Source of the DNA: Gracilinema caldarium DSM 7334
Lineage (GTDB): Bacteria; Spirochaetota; Spirochaetia; Treponematales; Breznakiellaceae
Assembly: GCF_000219725.1 (NCBI RefSeq)
Contig: NC_015732.1
Span: 124,001-188,000, forward strand
Length of the DNA: 64,000 bases
Reading direction: 5' to 3'
How positions within the stretch are numbered: the stretch's first letter is position 1; each line of letters opens with the position of its first letter. This document shows, in pieces, positions 50,424 to 59,078 of the stretch. The notes beneath the pieces are model-generated. The model did no database searches. It was given only the letters and a program-made list of their open reading frames with translations, and was not told the DNA's origin. Both the position numbers and the translations under genes were made by a program.

Positions 50424-51639
50424 ACCTACCTGCTCTTATGGGTATATGAACTAACACTTTAAAGCCTCCTTCTGGGGCATTGCCTGCTTTTATAGTTCCT
50501 CCAAGGTTTTTAATTCGTTCTTCCATCCCGGATAATCCTATGCCCTTCACGATATCTTTGGCCCCCAGACCATCATCCTGTACACTTAATTCTAGGTGGT
50601 CATCAACAATCCAGAAGTGGACCCACACATGACTTGCCCGGCCATGCCGCATGGCATTGGTCAGGGCTTCCTGCACTACCCGATAGACCGCCATATCAAT
50701 CTCATCCCCAAAACTGGGGGGCATGTTTCCCGCTTCTATAGAGACCTGAATGCCAGTAACCCGTTCAAAGACGGACTTTATCTTATAAATAGCCGCAATA
50801 CCCCGTTCACGGTGGGTGTCGCTGGCCCGCAGTTCCCGGAGGGCCCGTCGGGTTTCCTGGAGCCCTTCCTTGGCCTGAACCCGTACAGTGGTGTGTAATT
50901 CTGCCAGGGCCGCCGGGTCCCGGCCGCCCATACTGATGGCCGCATCCATGAGGGCGATGATATTGGTAAAAATATAGCCAGAAATGTCGTGTATTTCCCG
51001 GCTGATGCGGTTCCGTTCCCGGGTAATGGCTTCTTCATCGGCGGTACGGGCATAGCGCTGCAGGTCCTGGTTAAATTCGGACAACCGGTCAATGGTGACA
51101 TCAAGATGGGATACCGTTTCCTGAGCCGCCTTTAGTTTATCCTGCAAAGCCCGAATAAAGGAAACCGAAAGCATGACTACGAAGAGAACCGCCACAAAGG
51201 TAATTTCTGAAGGTCCATCAATCTGGGGAATTGGAGAGGTAAGCATGGTTTCCCCAAGCAAGTGGCTTGGGTGCTGGAATATTGCAAATAGAACAAGGGC
51301 CGCAGAGCCGGCGATGCTATTGGCCGGCCAAAAAAGGTAGAGGCCGTTAAGGATAAAAAACGCGGCGGCCAGACACAGTTTGATGGTAAGGTAAGCTTCT
51401 ATCGAATAACCGAGCAGTATGTAGGCAATGACTGCGCCGAGCCAGGCGAGTATTTTACCCGGCAAGGTTGTGGTTATGATCATTAATAATCCGGCGATAC
51501 CTAAAAACAGGTAGGAGATGATGACCGTTGCCCAAAGATCAAAATTAAGTGCCGAGCCGGTGTTAAGAAAAAGAATAAGGCCAATACTGTACAGGAGGAC
51601 CGCTATCAGTAATAGGGTAATCTGTACAGCACGGCACAT
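50410..51639 (-). CDS. Membrane sensor histidine kinase (second system)
   Basis: 409 residues. About six hydrophobic segments in the first ~165 residues; then a coiled coil leading to the HisKA_3 box REIHDISGYIFTNIIALMDA with the phospho-accepting His near 215, and a HATPase domain with VVQEALTNAMRHGRA near 320 and VQDDGLGAKD near 355. Unusually, its ATG at 51639 follows directly on the TAA of the SufB/D-like gene (51640-51642), with no gap and no separate promoter visible, so it is probably transcribed with the iron-sulfur assembly genes. Signal unknown. Confidence 0.92.
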   Translation of the reverse strand: MCRAVQITLLLIAVLLYSIGLILFLNTGSALNFDLWATVIISYLFLGIAGLLMIITTTLPGKILAWLGAVIAYILLGYSIEAYLTIKLCLAAAFFILNGLYLFWPANSIAGSAALVLFAIFQHPSHLLGETMLTSPIPQIDGPSEITFVAVLFVVMLSVSFIRALQDKLKAAQETVSHLDVTIDRLSEFNQDLQRYARTADEEAITRERNRISREIHDISGYIFTNIIALMDAAISMGGRDPAALAELHTTVRVQAKEGLQETRRALRELRASDTHRERGIAAIYKIKSVFERVTGIQVSIEAGNMPPSFGDEIDMAVYRVVQEALTNAMRHGRASHVWVHFWIVDDHLELSVQDDGLGAKDIVKGIGLSGMEERIKNLGGTIKAGNAPEGGFKVLVHIPIRAGRYGKN

Positions 51640-52575
51640 TTATGAAAGCAGTCCCTTAATGATGAGGTCTGTAGCTTCATCTTCGGTGAGACCCCGGCTC
51701 AGGAGGGTTTCCAGCTGTTTGGAATCTACCGATCCGATGGCTGCCTCATGGGTTACATGGGCCCGATGGTCCTTCACGAATACTATGGGAATGGCCCTGG
51801 CTTGGGCTTCTCCCTGAACGATTTCTTTGCAATCCACATGGCCCCGGGAATAGGGAGCTTCGGCAATAATTTCGTTTTCTATTATCGCCTGGGCCTGTTC
51901 TTTCAGTGCGATGTGGCTCGTCAGAATCCCCACCGCATTTTCGCCTTTGAGCTGTACCGCTTCGCGGATATGGATAGCGTCGTTCAGTCTGCCATAGAGC
52001 CGGGCTTTCATATCCAGAACCGCATCCTTTTCGCAGTAGCCCTGATAATCGAGTTCAACCACCCCTGCCGCACCTTGAATCAGTTCAAACTCGGTGCTGT
52101 AGCGGGCGTTTTCATCGAGATACACAACTGTTTTAGGGACTATGGTTACCCCGCCCTTGGGGCCATGAATATGCCGCTCGAAATATGAAAGGGTTGCATT
52201 CTTTTGTAATTCGATCTTTGCGTCCATGAGGTGCTGAACATTTACCGCATTGGGAAAGGTACAATGGGCCATAAATTGGGCTTTTGCCCCCTCTTCTATC
52301 ACCGTATGGGAGATAATTTTTTGCACCCCGTTGTCGGGAATTATGCCGAAGCAGAAATGGACAGGCTTTGCAATGACCGTGCCGGCACGGACACGGATTT
52401 CTACCCGGACGCCTTCGGCAAAACTTTCGGACGTTACCTCGAGTCCATCTACCAGGTGGGCGCCAAGCACTTCGTTGCCGTGTATTTCGATATGAGCCAC
52501 GTCCGGGCCATAGTGATGTTGATTGATGGAAGCCAGCAGTTCCGCCAGCAGTTCTTCTTTTTCATTCGTTGCCAT
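51640..52575 (-). CDS. SufB/SufD-like Fe-S assembly scaffold (short form)
   Basis: 311 residues, much shorter than SufB (~490) or SufD (~430), resembling the minimal SmsB/archaeal type. The SufBD beta-helix core is clear, with YSRGHVDCKEIVQGEAQAR near 243-261 (a conserved Cys and Glu in the C-terminal core) and HRAHVTHEAAIGSVDSKQL near 272-290, ending with the usual LTEDEATDLIIKGLLS. It should assemble Fe-S clusters with the SufC ATPase encoded 2 bases upstream. Minimal SufBC/SMS systems are known in strict anaerobes; no SufS, SufU or IscS is adjacent. Confidence 0.88.
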   Translation of the reverse strand: MATNEKEELLAELLASINQHHYGPDVAHIEIHGNEVLGAHLVDGLEVTSESFAEGVRVEIRVRAGTVIAKPVHFCFGIIPDNGVQKIISHTVIEEGAKAQFMAHCTFPNAVNVQHLMDAKIELQKNATLSYFERHIHGPKGGVTIVPKTVVYLDENARYSTEFELIQGAAGVVELDYQGYCEKDAVLDMKARLYGRLNDAIHIREAVQLKGENAVGILTSHIALKEQAQAIIENEIIAEAPYSRGHVDCKEIVQGEAQARAIPIVFVKDHRAHVTHEAAIGSVDSKQLETLLSRGLTEDEATDLIIKGLLS

Positions 52576-52577
52576 AG

Positions 52578-53309
52578 TTATTTCCTGTCAATATCGGGAC
52601 AACCCACATGGGTACAGGGCGCACATTGTCCGTTAAAATAATCGAGCATCCTGTCCATGGGACCCTTGTCTACAATCTGGCCCGCACAGAGAAGAAATGC
52701 ATGATCCGCCTGCTGAAGTACTTCACCGCTGTGGGTAATGAGGAGTACTGTGGTTCCTTCGGCCTTAAGTTCCCGAATGACCGTGAAGATATGCTGAATG
52801 GAGTCGATATCTACACCGCTGTCCGGTTCATCCATCAGGAGGAGCCGGGGTTTCATGGCATACACCGACGCCAGTTCGATCCGCTTCCGTTCGCCCCCCG
52901 AGAGGGTCTTGTCGACAGCCCGGGATCGATACCGATTGGGATCGAGTCCTACTACCCGAAGGGCCTCGTCCACCAGGACTAGTCGCTTTTCCCTGGCCCC
53001 TGCCAGAATAAAGTCAGGTACCGACAGTCCCTCGAATCGGGCAGGTTCCTGGAATACCAATGTAATACCAAGCCGGGCCCGTTCATCAACCGATAAGTTA
53101 TTGATGAGCTCGCCGTTAAAGCGGATTTCCCCTTCGATATCCCGGTAGCCGGAGAGCCCCATAATGGTTTGGGCAAGGGTCGATTTACCGGCCCCGTTTG
53201 GACCGATTACTGCATGGACATAGCCCTGCCAGATATCCGCAGAAATATCATGCAGCAGGGGTCTGCCGTCTTTCACCAGAGACAAATTTCGAATTTCTAG
53301 TAAGTTCAA
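52578..53309 (-). CDS. sufC: SufC-like ABC ATPase of minimal Fe-S assembly system
   Basis: 243 residues. Walker A GPNGAGKST near residue 37, signature LSGGERKRIELAS near 140, Walker B LLLMDEPDSGVD near 162, H-loop THSGEV near 199. It energises Fe-S cluster assembly on the SufB-like partner. The start codon appears to be TTG at 53309 with an AAAGGAA site upstream; no ATG fits. The C-terminus carries a Cys cluster, CAPCTHVGC (C-x2-C-x4-C), absent from ordinary SufC, which might bind a metal or nascent cluster (inference). First gene of a run that continues into sensor kinase and regulator genes. Confidence 0.9.
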   Translation of the reverse strand: MNLLEIRNLSLVKDGRPLLHDISADIWQGYVHAVIGPNGAGKSTLAQTIMGLSGYRDIEGEIRFNGELINNLSVDERARLGITLVFQEPARFEGLSVPDFILAGAREKRLVLVDEALRVVGLDPNRYRSRAVDKTLSGGERKRIELASVYAMKPRLLLMDEPDSGVDIDSIQHIFTVIRELKAEGTTVLLITHSGEVLQQADHAFLLCAGQIVDKGPMDRMLDYFNGQCAPCTHVGCPDIDRK

Positions 53310-53355
53310 CGATGGATTCCTTTCGGTAAAAGTATATCCACTTGACCCTTCTGGC

Positions 53356-53437
53356 GCTAGCCCCCCGCCTGCAGGGGTAATCCCAAGACAGCTTTTAGGA
53401 GGCCGTCGGCAAGCCGGCTAGCCCCCCACCTGTAGGG
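53356..53437. repeat. Direct repeat GCTAGCCCCCC(R)CCTG(Y)AGGG, two copies
   Basis: Copy 1 at 53356-53376 and copy 2 at 53417-53437 match at 19 of 21 bases, 61 bases apart, in the spacer between mbfA-like and sufC genes. A shorter GCAAGCCGGCTAG inverted segment precedes copy 2. Function unknown; could be a small dispersed repeat. Confidence 0.6.
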
Positions 53438-53456
53438 TGCATGGGTCTACGTTTTT

Positions 53457-54320
53457 CTAGGCATCTACTCCCAGCATGATTTTGAGGATCCAGCCCAGGG
53501 TAAAGGAGAATGCTGCTACCCCAAGACTGATAAAGGTCATTTCCCAGAACCGCTGTCTGAAATTGAGATCCTTGGCGACAGAGATATAGTAGTTAAACAG
53601 GAAAATAATCACCACTACAATAGCCAGGGTTATGGCAAGGCTGATGAACTTATAGGGTATGAGGAGGAAGGGCAGTATCATCAATATAACCGTAATAAAA
53701 TAGGCAAGGCCGGTATAGAGGGCTGAACGGGCTGCCTTGGGGTCCCCCTCAGCTTTCGAGGAGAGGTAGTCCGATGCTGCCATGGAAAAAGCAGCAGAAA
53801 TGCCGGTAACGAGCCCGGCCAGCGAAATAATTTTGGTATCCCCTAATGCGAGGGTAAAGCCTGCAAGGGCCCCAGTCAGCTCCACGAGGGCATCGTTAAG
53901 ACCGAGTACAATGGAACCCACATATTGGAGGAGCTCCTCATCCAGCATAGCGAGGAGGCTTTTCTCATGGGCTGCCTCATCTTCGGCAATTTTTTTTACT
54001 TCTGGAAAGGCCGCTTCAATTTCAGCGTATTTACGGGAGGCGGTGCCTTCATTTTTTTCCATCCGTTTCAGGACGAAGGTAAGCCCTAAGATGCGGGCGA
54101 GCATTACGGTCCGCCAGACCTTGCCCCAGTTTGGTTCTACCTCTACACCGGTTTTGGTTTTCCAGAATTCAGCATGAGCCTTTTCGGCCTCACCAATGCT
54201 CCGCAGAACCTGAGCATTCTGTTCGTTTTTGGCAAGATCCGCCAGCTTGGTATAGACATGATATTCGGTAATTTCATTTCGCTGAGCTGCAAGTATTTGT
54301 TTTTTTAGAGCCTCGTCCAT
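53457..54320 (-). CDS. Ferritin-like/VIT1 fusion iron transporter (MbfA type)
   Basis: 287 residues from ATG 54320, which has an AAAGGAG site; a start 7 residues earlier is less likely. An N-terminal ferritin-like/rubrerythrin domain (about 1-135) has the di-iron Glu/His pattern RNEITEYHVY, EKAHAEFW and EDEAAHEKSLL. The C-terminal half is a VIT1/CCC1 domain with five membrane helices (GSIVLGLNDALVELTGALAG, MAASDYLSSKAEGD). In other bacteria such fusions export iron or manganese and protect against peroxide. It lies near Suf genes, consistent with iron handling, but with its own promoter region. Confidence 0.92.
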   Translation of the reverse strand: MDEALKKQILAAQRNEITEYHVYTKLADLAKNEQNAQVLRSIGEAEKAHAEFWKTKTGVEVEPNWGKVWRTVMLARILGLTFVLKRMEKNEGTASRKYAEIEAAFPEVKKIAEDEAAHEKSLLAMLDEELLQYVGSIVLGLNDALVELTGALAGFTLALGDTKIISLAGLVTGISAAFSMAASDYLSSKAEGDPKAARSALYTGLAYFITVILMILPFLLIPYKFISLAITLAIVVVIIFLFNYYISVAKDLNFRQRFWEMTFISLGVAAFSFTLGWILKIMLGVDA

Positions 54321-54415
54321 AGGTAAACTCCTTTGTACCAAATGTATAGACCTTTATAAATCTAAACTCGGGGCAAAACTCAGGCAACGTGTAGCTAAGC
54401 CCTACTAACTAAACC

Positions 54416-54907
54416 CTACGCAAGCTTATAACCGAAACGCCGCAGAAGGCCCTTCCGGTCAGCCTTATCCTGTTCCCCTTCTGTGCCCTTGGGGCTGGCT
54501 CCATCAATGACCCCCATAATGCCTCGGCCCTGGTCGCTGGTGGCTACCATTACCTGTACGGGGTTGGCGGTGGCACAATAAATCTGGCAAACCTCGGGGC
54601 AGGCTTTAATACGATCCAGTACATTGATGGGATAGGCGTTTTTCATGATGAGATAAAAGGTGTGCCCAGCGCCTACCGCGAGGGCACAGGCTTCGGCGGC
54701 CTTTACCAGCTCAGGGTCATTCCCCTCGGTTCGAACCAGGCAGGGACCAGAGGCTTCGTTAAAGGCGAGGCCATAGCGGACCCCCGGTACCGAACCGGCC
54801 ATGATTTCCGCCAGGTCTTCCACGGTTTTAATAAAGTGAGACTGTCCGACCACAATATTAAGATCCTGTGGGACCGGCAGTTGGACCAGTTCAAACTCAA
54901 GCTTCAT
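54416..54907 (-). CDS. Adenosine-specific kinase family protein
   Basis: 163 residues, the normal length. The sequence MKLEFELVQLPVPQDLNIVVG with GLAFNEASGPCLVRTEGND, FYLIMKNAYPINVLDRIKACPEVC and CATANPVQVMVA is characteristic of the PF04008 family, named adenosine-specific kinase from an archaeal member. The actual reaction in bacteria is poorly known. The start has a GAGGTT site; it begins 12 bases after the pheT stop, so the two are probably co-transcribed with pheS. Confidence 0.88.
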   Translation of the reverse strand: MKLEFELVQLPVPQDLNIVVGQSHFIKTVEDLAEIMAGSVPGVRYGLAFNEASGPCLVRTEGNDPELVKAAEACALAVGAGHTFYLIMKNAYPINVLDRIKACPEVCQIYCATANPVQVMVATSDQGRGIMGVIDGASPKGTEGEQDKADRKGLLRRFGYKLA

Positions 54908-54919
54908 GGGAACCTCCTC

Positions 54920-56662
54920 TTATAACAGGGCGTCCAGATCCACCTCGCAGGCGGTACAGGGCATGGTGATACCCCAGTTTTCCAGAACCTGGGGGTGTAC
55001 TTCACCAAAGACCCCGATACGCTGCCCTTTATATACAATACCTGCGGCTCGGCCTGGAATAAATCTGTTATCCACGACTTCTTCTACCTCGTATTCACGG
55101 GAAAGATAGTAGAACAGGGCCTGGAGTTGGCTTGCGACGGTATTAAAGTTAGCATCGGAAGCGGCATGGACAAAGCCCAGATGCTGCCGGGTTTTTACCC
55201 CATAGTTTTCTGAGGCATCCCGGTAAGCCACTTTGCCTACTTCAAAAATTTTATGGGGGAACACCGCATGGGCCGAAACAGATTCGGAAATCATGAGGGA
55301 AGCCAGCACCGAATCCCGGACATATTCATAGTTTTCAGTCATGGGATTGCTGATCCGGACGATCTGGGATCCATCCCGGCACATCTTTTCGATAAAATCC
55401 TTACCGGATCCGAGATAGTTGTAAATCATCTCCTGGTATCCAAGGCCGATCATCAGTTCCTTCACCTTGCGGGAGAACTGGGTGATGGGGGTAAGCCGTC
55501 CAATGGTAAAGTCCCGGGGTTTCAGGGGGGTAAAGGATGGCAGAGTTCGGCCGATCATGACATCCTCAACCACATCCGCCGCATGGAGGAAGTCGTTCCG
55601 GTATTCCGGCGGATAGACCCTGAGGCCCATCGTTTTTTCACTGGAACCAGCTTCGGTGTCCTCTGCCAGTTCAGCCCTACAGCCCATCCGTTGCAGGGCC
55701 GCTACACAGTCGGGGCCGCTTAAAGCTTCGCCGAGGAATTTTTCGATCCGTTTCAGGGAACAGAAGGTCGGTTTCTGGAAATAGTAGGGGAAGGTGAGGG
55801 TTCTGCCAAAGGGGGTGTCATAGGGGTATTCGACGGTGACCGGATGGACCGTATAGCCCATATCTGCGAAGTCGCAGGCAGTCATGTTGACTGCCAGGGT
55901 AAGGGACTCGAGGTCCGTACCGGTCATTTCCACAAAGAGTTCCGAATCACCTACTTCCACAGCCCCAATCCGGGCACTGTTGATAACCGGCGGGAACGAG
56001 AGGGTTTCCCCCGCAGCATCGGTGAGATAGGGGAACTTTTTATAGGATGAAACAATGTAGCCGTACTCCTGGCCTTTGGGGTGTTTTTCACAGATTTCTT
56101 GGAGGGACAGTTTTTCATCCATCCCAAGGGGGATGAATCTGGTCGTGTCAGGGTCAGCAGCGGTATATTGAACCGGCCACTTGATTAAGCTGGTCCGGTA
56201 TACCCCCATGGCGATAGACCGGCGTTTGCGGCCAAAATTCCAGCATAGCTTTTCCTGGGTCTGGATAATATCCTTAAGGCGGCTGTCATCAATGGCTTTT
56301 CCGCTGACCACATAGGCTGCGATATAGGGCCGGATATCTTTCAGGGCAGGGGCCACAACAACACGGTACTGTTTCGATTCCTGAACAGCGCCGGGCCGGG
56401 AAAAGAAGGTATAGGCGGGGATACCGCTGCCACTGTGGATCCGTAATTGTCGGGCCACCCCTGCAGTAGACCAGAGGTCAGGTCGGTTTGTATCATTCAG
56501 CTCGATTTTTAAAACCCGCTCGGCTTCCGGCTGGGTTTTATCAGAGTCTTCGTCCAATTCTGCCTTGGCACAGGTCAGAGCTTCCTCAAAGGCATCCCGA
56601 TCGAGCCAGCGTTTGCCCACCAGGCTGTAAAAAAGTTGTTCATTCACTTCTATCTTTGGCAT
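54920..56662 (-). CDS. pheT: Phenylalanyl-tRNA synthetase beta subunit, archaeal/eukaryotic type
   Basis: 580 residues, about 200 shorter than the usual bacterial PheT and lacking the N-terminal tRNA-binding (EMAP-like) and C-terminal anticodon-binding domains. The archaeal-type B3/B4 editing region (RPYIAAYVVSGKAIDD near 120-135, IRAYIAAY-like pattern) and B5 domain are present, with the class II-like core (PMTENYEYVRDSVLASLM) at the C-terminal third. It pairs with the alpha subunit encoded upstream to charge tRNA-Phe. Spirochaetes are known to carry this archaeal-type enzyme, taken as ancient horizontal transfer. Confidence 0.94.
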   Translation of the reverse strand: MPKIEVNEQLFYSLVGKRWLDRDAFEEALTCAKAELDEDSDKTQPEAERVLKIELNDTNRPDLWSTAGVARQLRIHSGSGIPAYTFFSRPGAVQESKQYRVVVAPALKDIRPYIAAYVVSGKAIDDSRLKDIIQTQEKLCWNFGRKRRSIAMGVYRTSLIKWPVQYTAADPDTTRFIPLGMDEKLSLQEICEKHPKGQEYGYIVSSYKKFPYLTDAAGETLSFPPVINSARIGAVEVGDSELFVEMTGTDLESLTLAVNMTACDFADMGYTVHPVTVEYPYDTPFGRTLTFPYYFQKPTFCSLKRIEKFLGEALSGPDCVAALQRMGCRAELAEDTEAGSSEKTMGLRVYPPEYRNDFLHAADVVEDVMIGRTLPSFTPLKPRDFTIGRLTPITQFSRKVKELMIGLGYQEMIYNYLGSGKDFIEKMCRDGSQIVRISNPMTENYEYVRDSVLASLMISESVSAHAVFPHKIFEVGKVAYRDASENYGVKTRQHLGFVHAASDANFNTVASQLQALFYYLSREYEVEEVVDNRFIPGRAAGIVYKGQRIGVFGEVHPQVLENWGITMPCTACEVDLDALL

Positions 56663-56732
56663 GCTGCTTACTCCATTCCATACTTGCGTTAGGCTCGAGG
56701 GGCAGGATAAGTCTCTGCTCCTCGGCCGTCAT

Positions 56733-58346
56733 TTATTGGGCCGAGCGGGCCCCTTCCTTGGCACGTCTCAGTCGGACATTTTCGATATCGTAGCTAAAGA
56801 GTTCCCGCAGGTCATTGAGGCCCAGAGCCATGAGGGCCATGCGGTCAATGCCGATACCCCAGGCGGCAACGGGGACATCGACGCCGAGGGCTTTGGTTAC
56901 TTCGGGCCTGAAAATTCCGGAACCGCCCAACTCAAACCATCCCAGCACGGGATGCTTGATATGAACCTCTACGGAAGGTTCGGTGAAGGGGAAGTAGCCC
57001 GGCACATATTTTACTTCCTTGGCTCCGGCTACCTCGACGGCAAACATTTCAAGGAATCCCAGGAGGGTTCTGAGGTTAACCTCTTCTCCAAGAACAATCC
57101 CTTCAGTTTGATAGAAGTCAGACAGGTGGGTTGCATCGACCCGGTCATAACGGAAACAGCGGACAATGCCAAAATACTTGCCAGGCACCTTGGCTTTAGG
57201 AAGCTGTCGGGCAGACAGTACGGTCCCCTGACTGCGGAGGATGAGCCGCCGGGTAAATTCCCGGTCAAAGGCATAGTTCCAGCCCCGGCTTCCGGTATCG
57301 CCGCCATTTTCATGGGCTGCAGCAACCCGGGAAAGCCAGGGTTCTTCGATGAATTGGGCCTTGGTAGGTTCAGCTACATAGTACACATCATGAATATCCC
57401 GGGCAGAATGGAACTGGGGCATAAAGAGGGCATCGGAGTTCCAGAATTCGGTCTCCACAAGGGAGCCATCGAATTCTTCAAAGCCCAATGATACCAGTTT
57501 ATCCTTTACATCTTCCAGGAATTTTGCATAGGGGTTGGAACGGCCCACGAGGAGCCGGCTCGGAGGAACCTTGACGTTATAAGAACGGAAGGAAGCACCC
57601 TTCCATGTGCCGGATGCGAGCAGTTCAGGGGTAAGGCTCCCTATTTCGTCCCCCGTAATACCCGCTGCTTCCAGGGCTTTCGCCAGTTCAGTATGGATCT
57701 CGGTAAAGGCAAAGACCACCGTTTCCCGCTCTACGATACGGAAAGCTGCGTCACTGGCGCCTCGTTTTTTGGCAACCCCGGCCATAACTGCCTTTTCTGC
57801 TTCGCTCAGGGAGCTTTCCGCCAGCATGCCGCCCTCTGCGGCGGCGGCTTTTTCGAGGAGCCGGCGCAGGAGCGCCATTTTTTCAGCAATTTCACCCTTT
57901 GCCGGGAGCCCGTTATCCAGTATGTCCGCCGCCGCAGTGGCTAGCACGACCCGTTTTGCCTCATCCATGGCGAGAATGCCCGCCTTAGAGAGGGCTCCAA
58001 AGGCGCTGCCGACGTCCTTGTTTTCGATACCAAGGGCTGAGGCAATTTCCGGGAGTCTGAGGCCCGATTTGGTTTTTAAGAGCTTCAACATCCGCTCTTC
58101 CGGTGTGCCCTGGTCTTTCCATTGGCGGCCTAAATCGGTAAGTTCATACAAAATATGGGTTTCCCGCCGTACTTCTCGTACAAGCCCTTTGCTTGAAAGC
58201 CAAGACAGGGCCTGGTTCCCGTTACCGCTCTTAAAGCCCAGTTCTGATTCTACTTTTTCGATTGTTAATTCATCCTGCAGTGTATAATGCCGGATAATCC
58301 GGACTTCTAAGGGATGCAGATTTTTTACCAAACCTTGAATATCCAT
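56733..58346 (-). CDS. pheS: Phenylalanyl-tRNA synthetase alpha subunit, archaeal type
   Basis: 537 residues from ATG 58346, which has a GGGAG site 5 bases upstream (TTG at 58358 would only add four residues). Winged-helix modules make up the first ~200 residues (VRIIRHYTLQDELTIEKVES; LTDLGRQWKD), as in archaeal/eukaryotic PheS, followed by the class II catalytic core: FWNSDALFMPQFHSARDIHD (motif 1 region), FRYDRVDATHLSDFYQTEG (motif 2) and GIGIDRMALMALGL (motif 3). It is the catalytic subunit, activating phenylalanine with ATP. pheT follows after 70 bases on the same strand. Confidence 0.95.
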   Translation of the reverse strand: MDIQGLVKNLHPLEVRIIRHYTLQDELTIEKVESELGFKSGNGNQALSWLSSKGLVREVRRETHILYELTDLGRQWKDQGTPEERMLKLLKTKSGLRLPEIASALGIENKDVGSAFGALSKAGILAMDEAKRVVLATAAADILDNGLPAKGEIAEKMALLRRLLEKAAAAEGGMLAESSLSEAEKAVMAGVAKKRGASDAAFRIVERETVVFAFTEIHTELAKALEAAGITGDEIGSLTPELLASGTWKGASFRSYNVKVPPSRLLVGRSNPYAKFLEDVKDKLVSLGFEEFDGSLVETEFWNSDALFMPQFHSARDIHDVYYVAEPTKAQFIEEPWLSRVAAAHENGGDTGSRGWNYAFDREFTRRLILRSQGTVLSARQLPKAKVPGKYFGIVRCFRYDRVDATHLSDFYQTEGIVLGEEVNLRTLLGFLEMFAVEVAGAKEVKYVPGYFPFTEPSVEVHIKHPVLGWFELGGSGIFRPEVTKALGVDVPVAAWGIGIDRMALMALGLNDLRELFSYDIENVRLRRAKEGARSAQ

Positions 58347-58503
58347 GAAAACTCCCAATTACCCTGGCGATTATCGAGCCGGGGCCTAATTCTATATATA
58401 GAGACTTCTCAGAACATAGGCAGCTATGAGAGGTCATCATAAAAAATCTTTGTTATACGTTACCCGAGAAGGGCCTTCCTGTAAAGACCGGCCAGATTAT
58501 TTA

Positions 58504-58532
58504 TGGACGATTCGACTGGAATGGTTCATAAT
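58504..58532 (+). promoter_or_regulatory. Candidate leaderless promoter of yjbQ
   Basis: TGGACG at 58504-58509, 17 bases, CATAAT at 58527-58532; ATG 58540 begins 8 bases after the -10 box. The only G-rich element before the ATG is a weak AAAGG directly abutting it. Confidence 0.5.
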
Positions 58533-58539
58533 AAAGGTT

Positions 58540-58956
58540 ATGAAATCCCTAACCAAAGAACTCTGGTTCGAGACCAGAAAGAAGCGAGAGTTTATTAACA
58601 TAACGCCTCAGGTTGCCGATCTTGTTCGGGAATCGGGGGTTCAGGAGGGACTATGTCTGGTAAATGCCATGCATATTACCGCCAGTGTGTTCATCAATGA
58701 TGATGAGGGAGGGTTGCACCAGGATTTTGATGTGTGGCTTGAAAAGCTGGCTCCCCATGAGCCAGTTTCTGCTTACCGGCACAATGTGGGTGAAGATAAT
58801 GCGGATGCCCACATGAAACGGCAGATTATGGGCCGGGAGGTTGTGGTAGCCATTACCCGGGGAGAGCTGCATTTTGGTCCTTGGGAACAGATTTTTTATG
58901 GTGAGTTTGATGGTCAGCGCCGCAAGCGGGTGCTGGTGAAAATTATCGGCGAGTAG
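58540..58956 (+). CDS. yjbQ: YjbQ/UPF0047 family protein (secondary thiamine-phosphate synthase-like)
   Basis: 138 residues from ATG 58540, exactly the family length; the longer frame from 58426 is rejected. Conserved motifs: [10 protein letters not shown] near 15-24, [23 protein letters not shown] (cut) near 38-58, [19 protein letters not shown] near 80-98 and [20 protein letters not shown] near 107-126. The His/Asp/Glu cluster binds metal. Members weakly make thiamine phosphate in vitro; the real role is unsettled. Single-gene unit, divergent from pheS and convergent with the next gene. Confidence 0.93.
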   Translation: MKSLTKELWFETRKKREFINITPQVADLVRESGVQEGLCLVNAMHITASVFINDDEGGLHQDFDVWLEKLAPHEPVSAYRHNVGEDNADAHMKRQIMGREVVVAITRGELHFGPWEQIFYGEFDGQRRKRVLVKIIGE

Positions 58957-59078
58957 CCCTGTCAGTTATCCCCGGCAGTGTGGTTATAGGGGCGACAATT
59001 GGGGCCGCTGTGACAGAACGGTAGTTTGGCCGCTGTTGTAGTCGCAGCTGGGTTGTGGCCCCTCTGATGGCAGTTCTG

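Noticed and set aside
56661-57491. 276-residue plus frame
   Set aside because: Antisense of pheS; no ribosome site or family.
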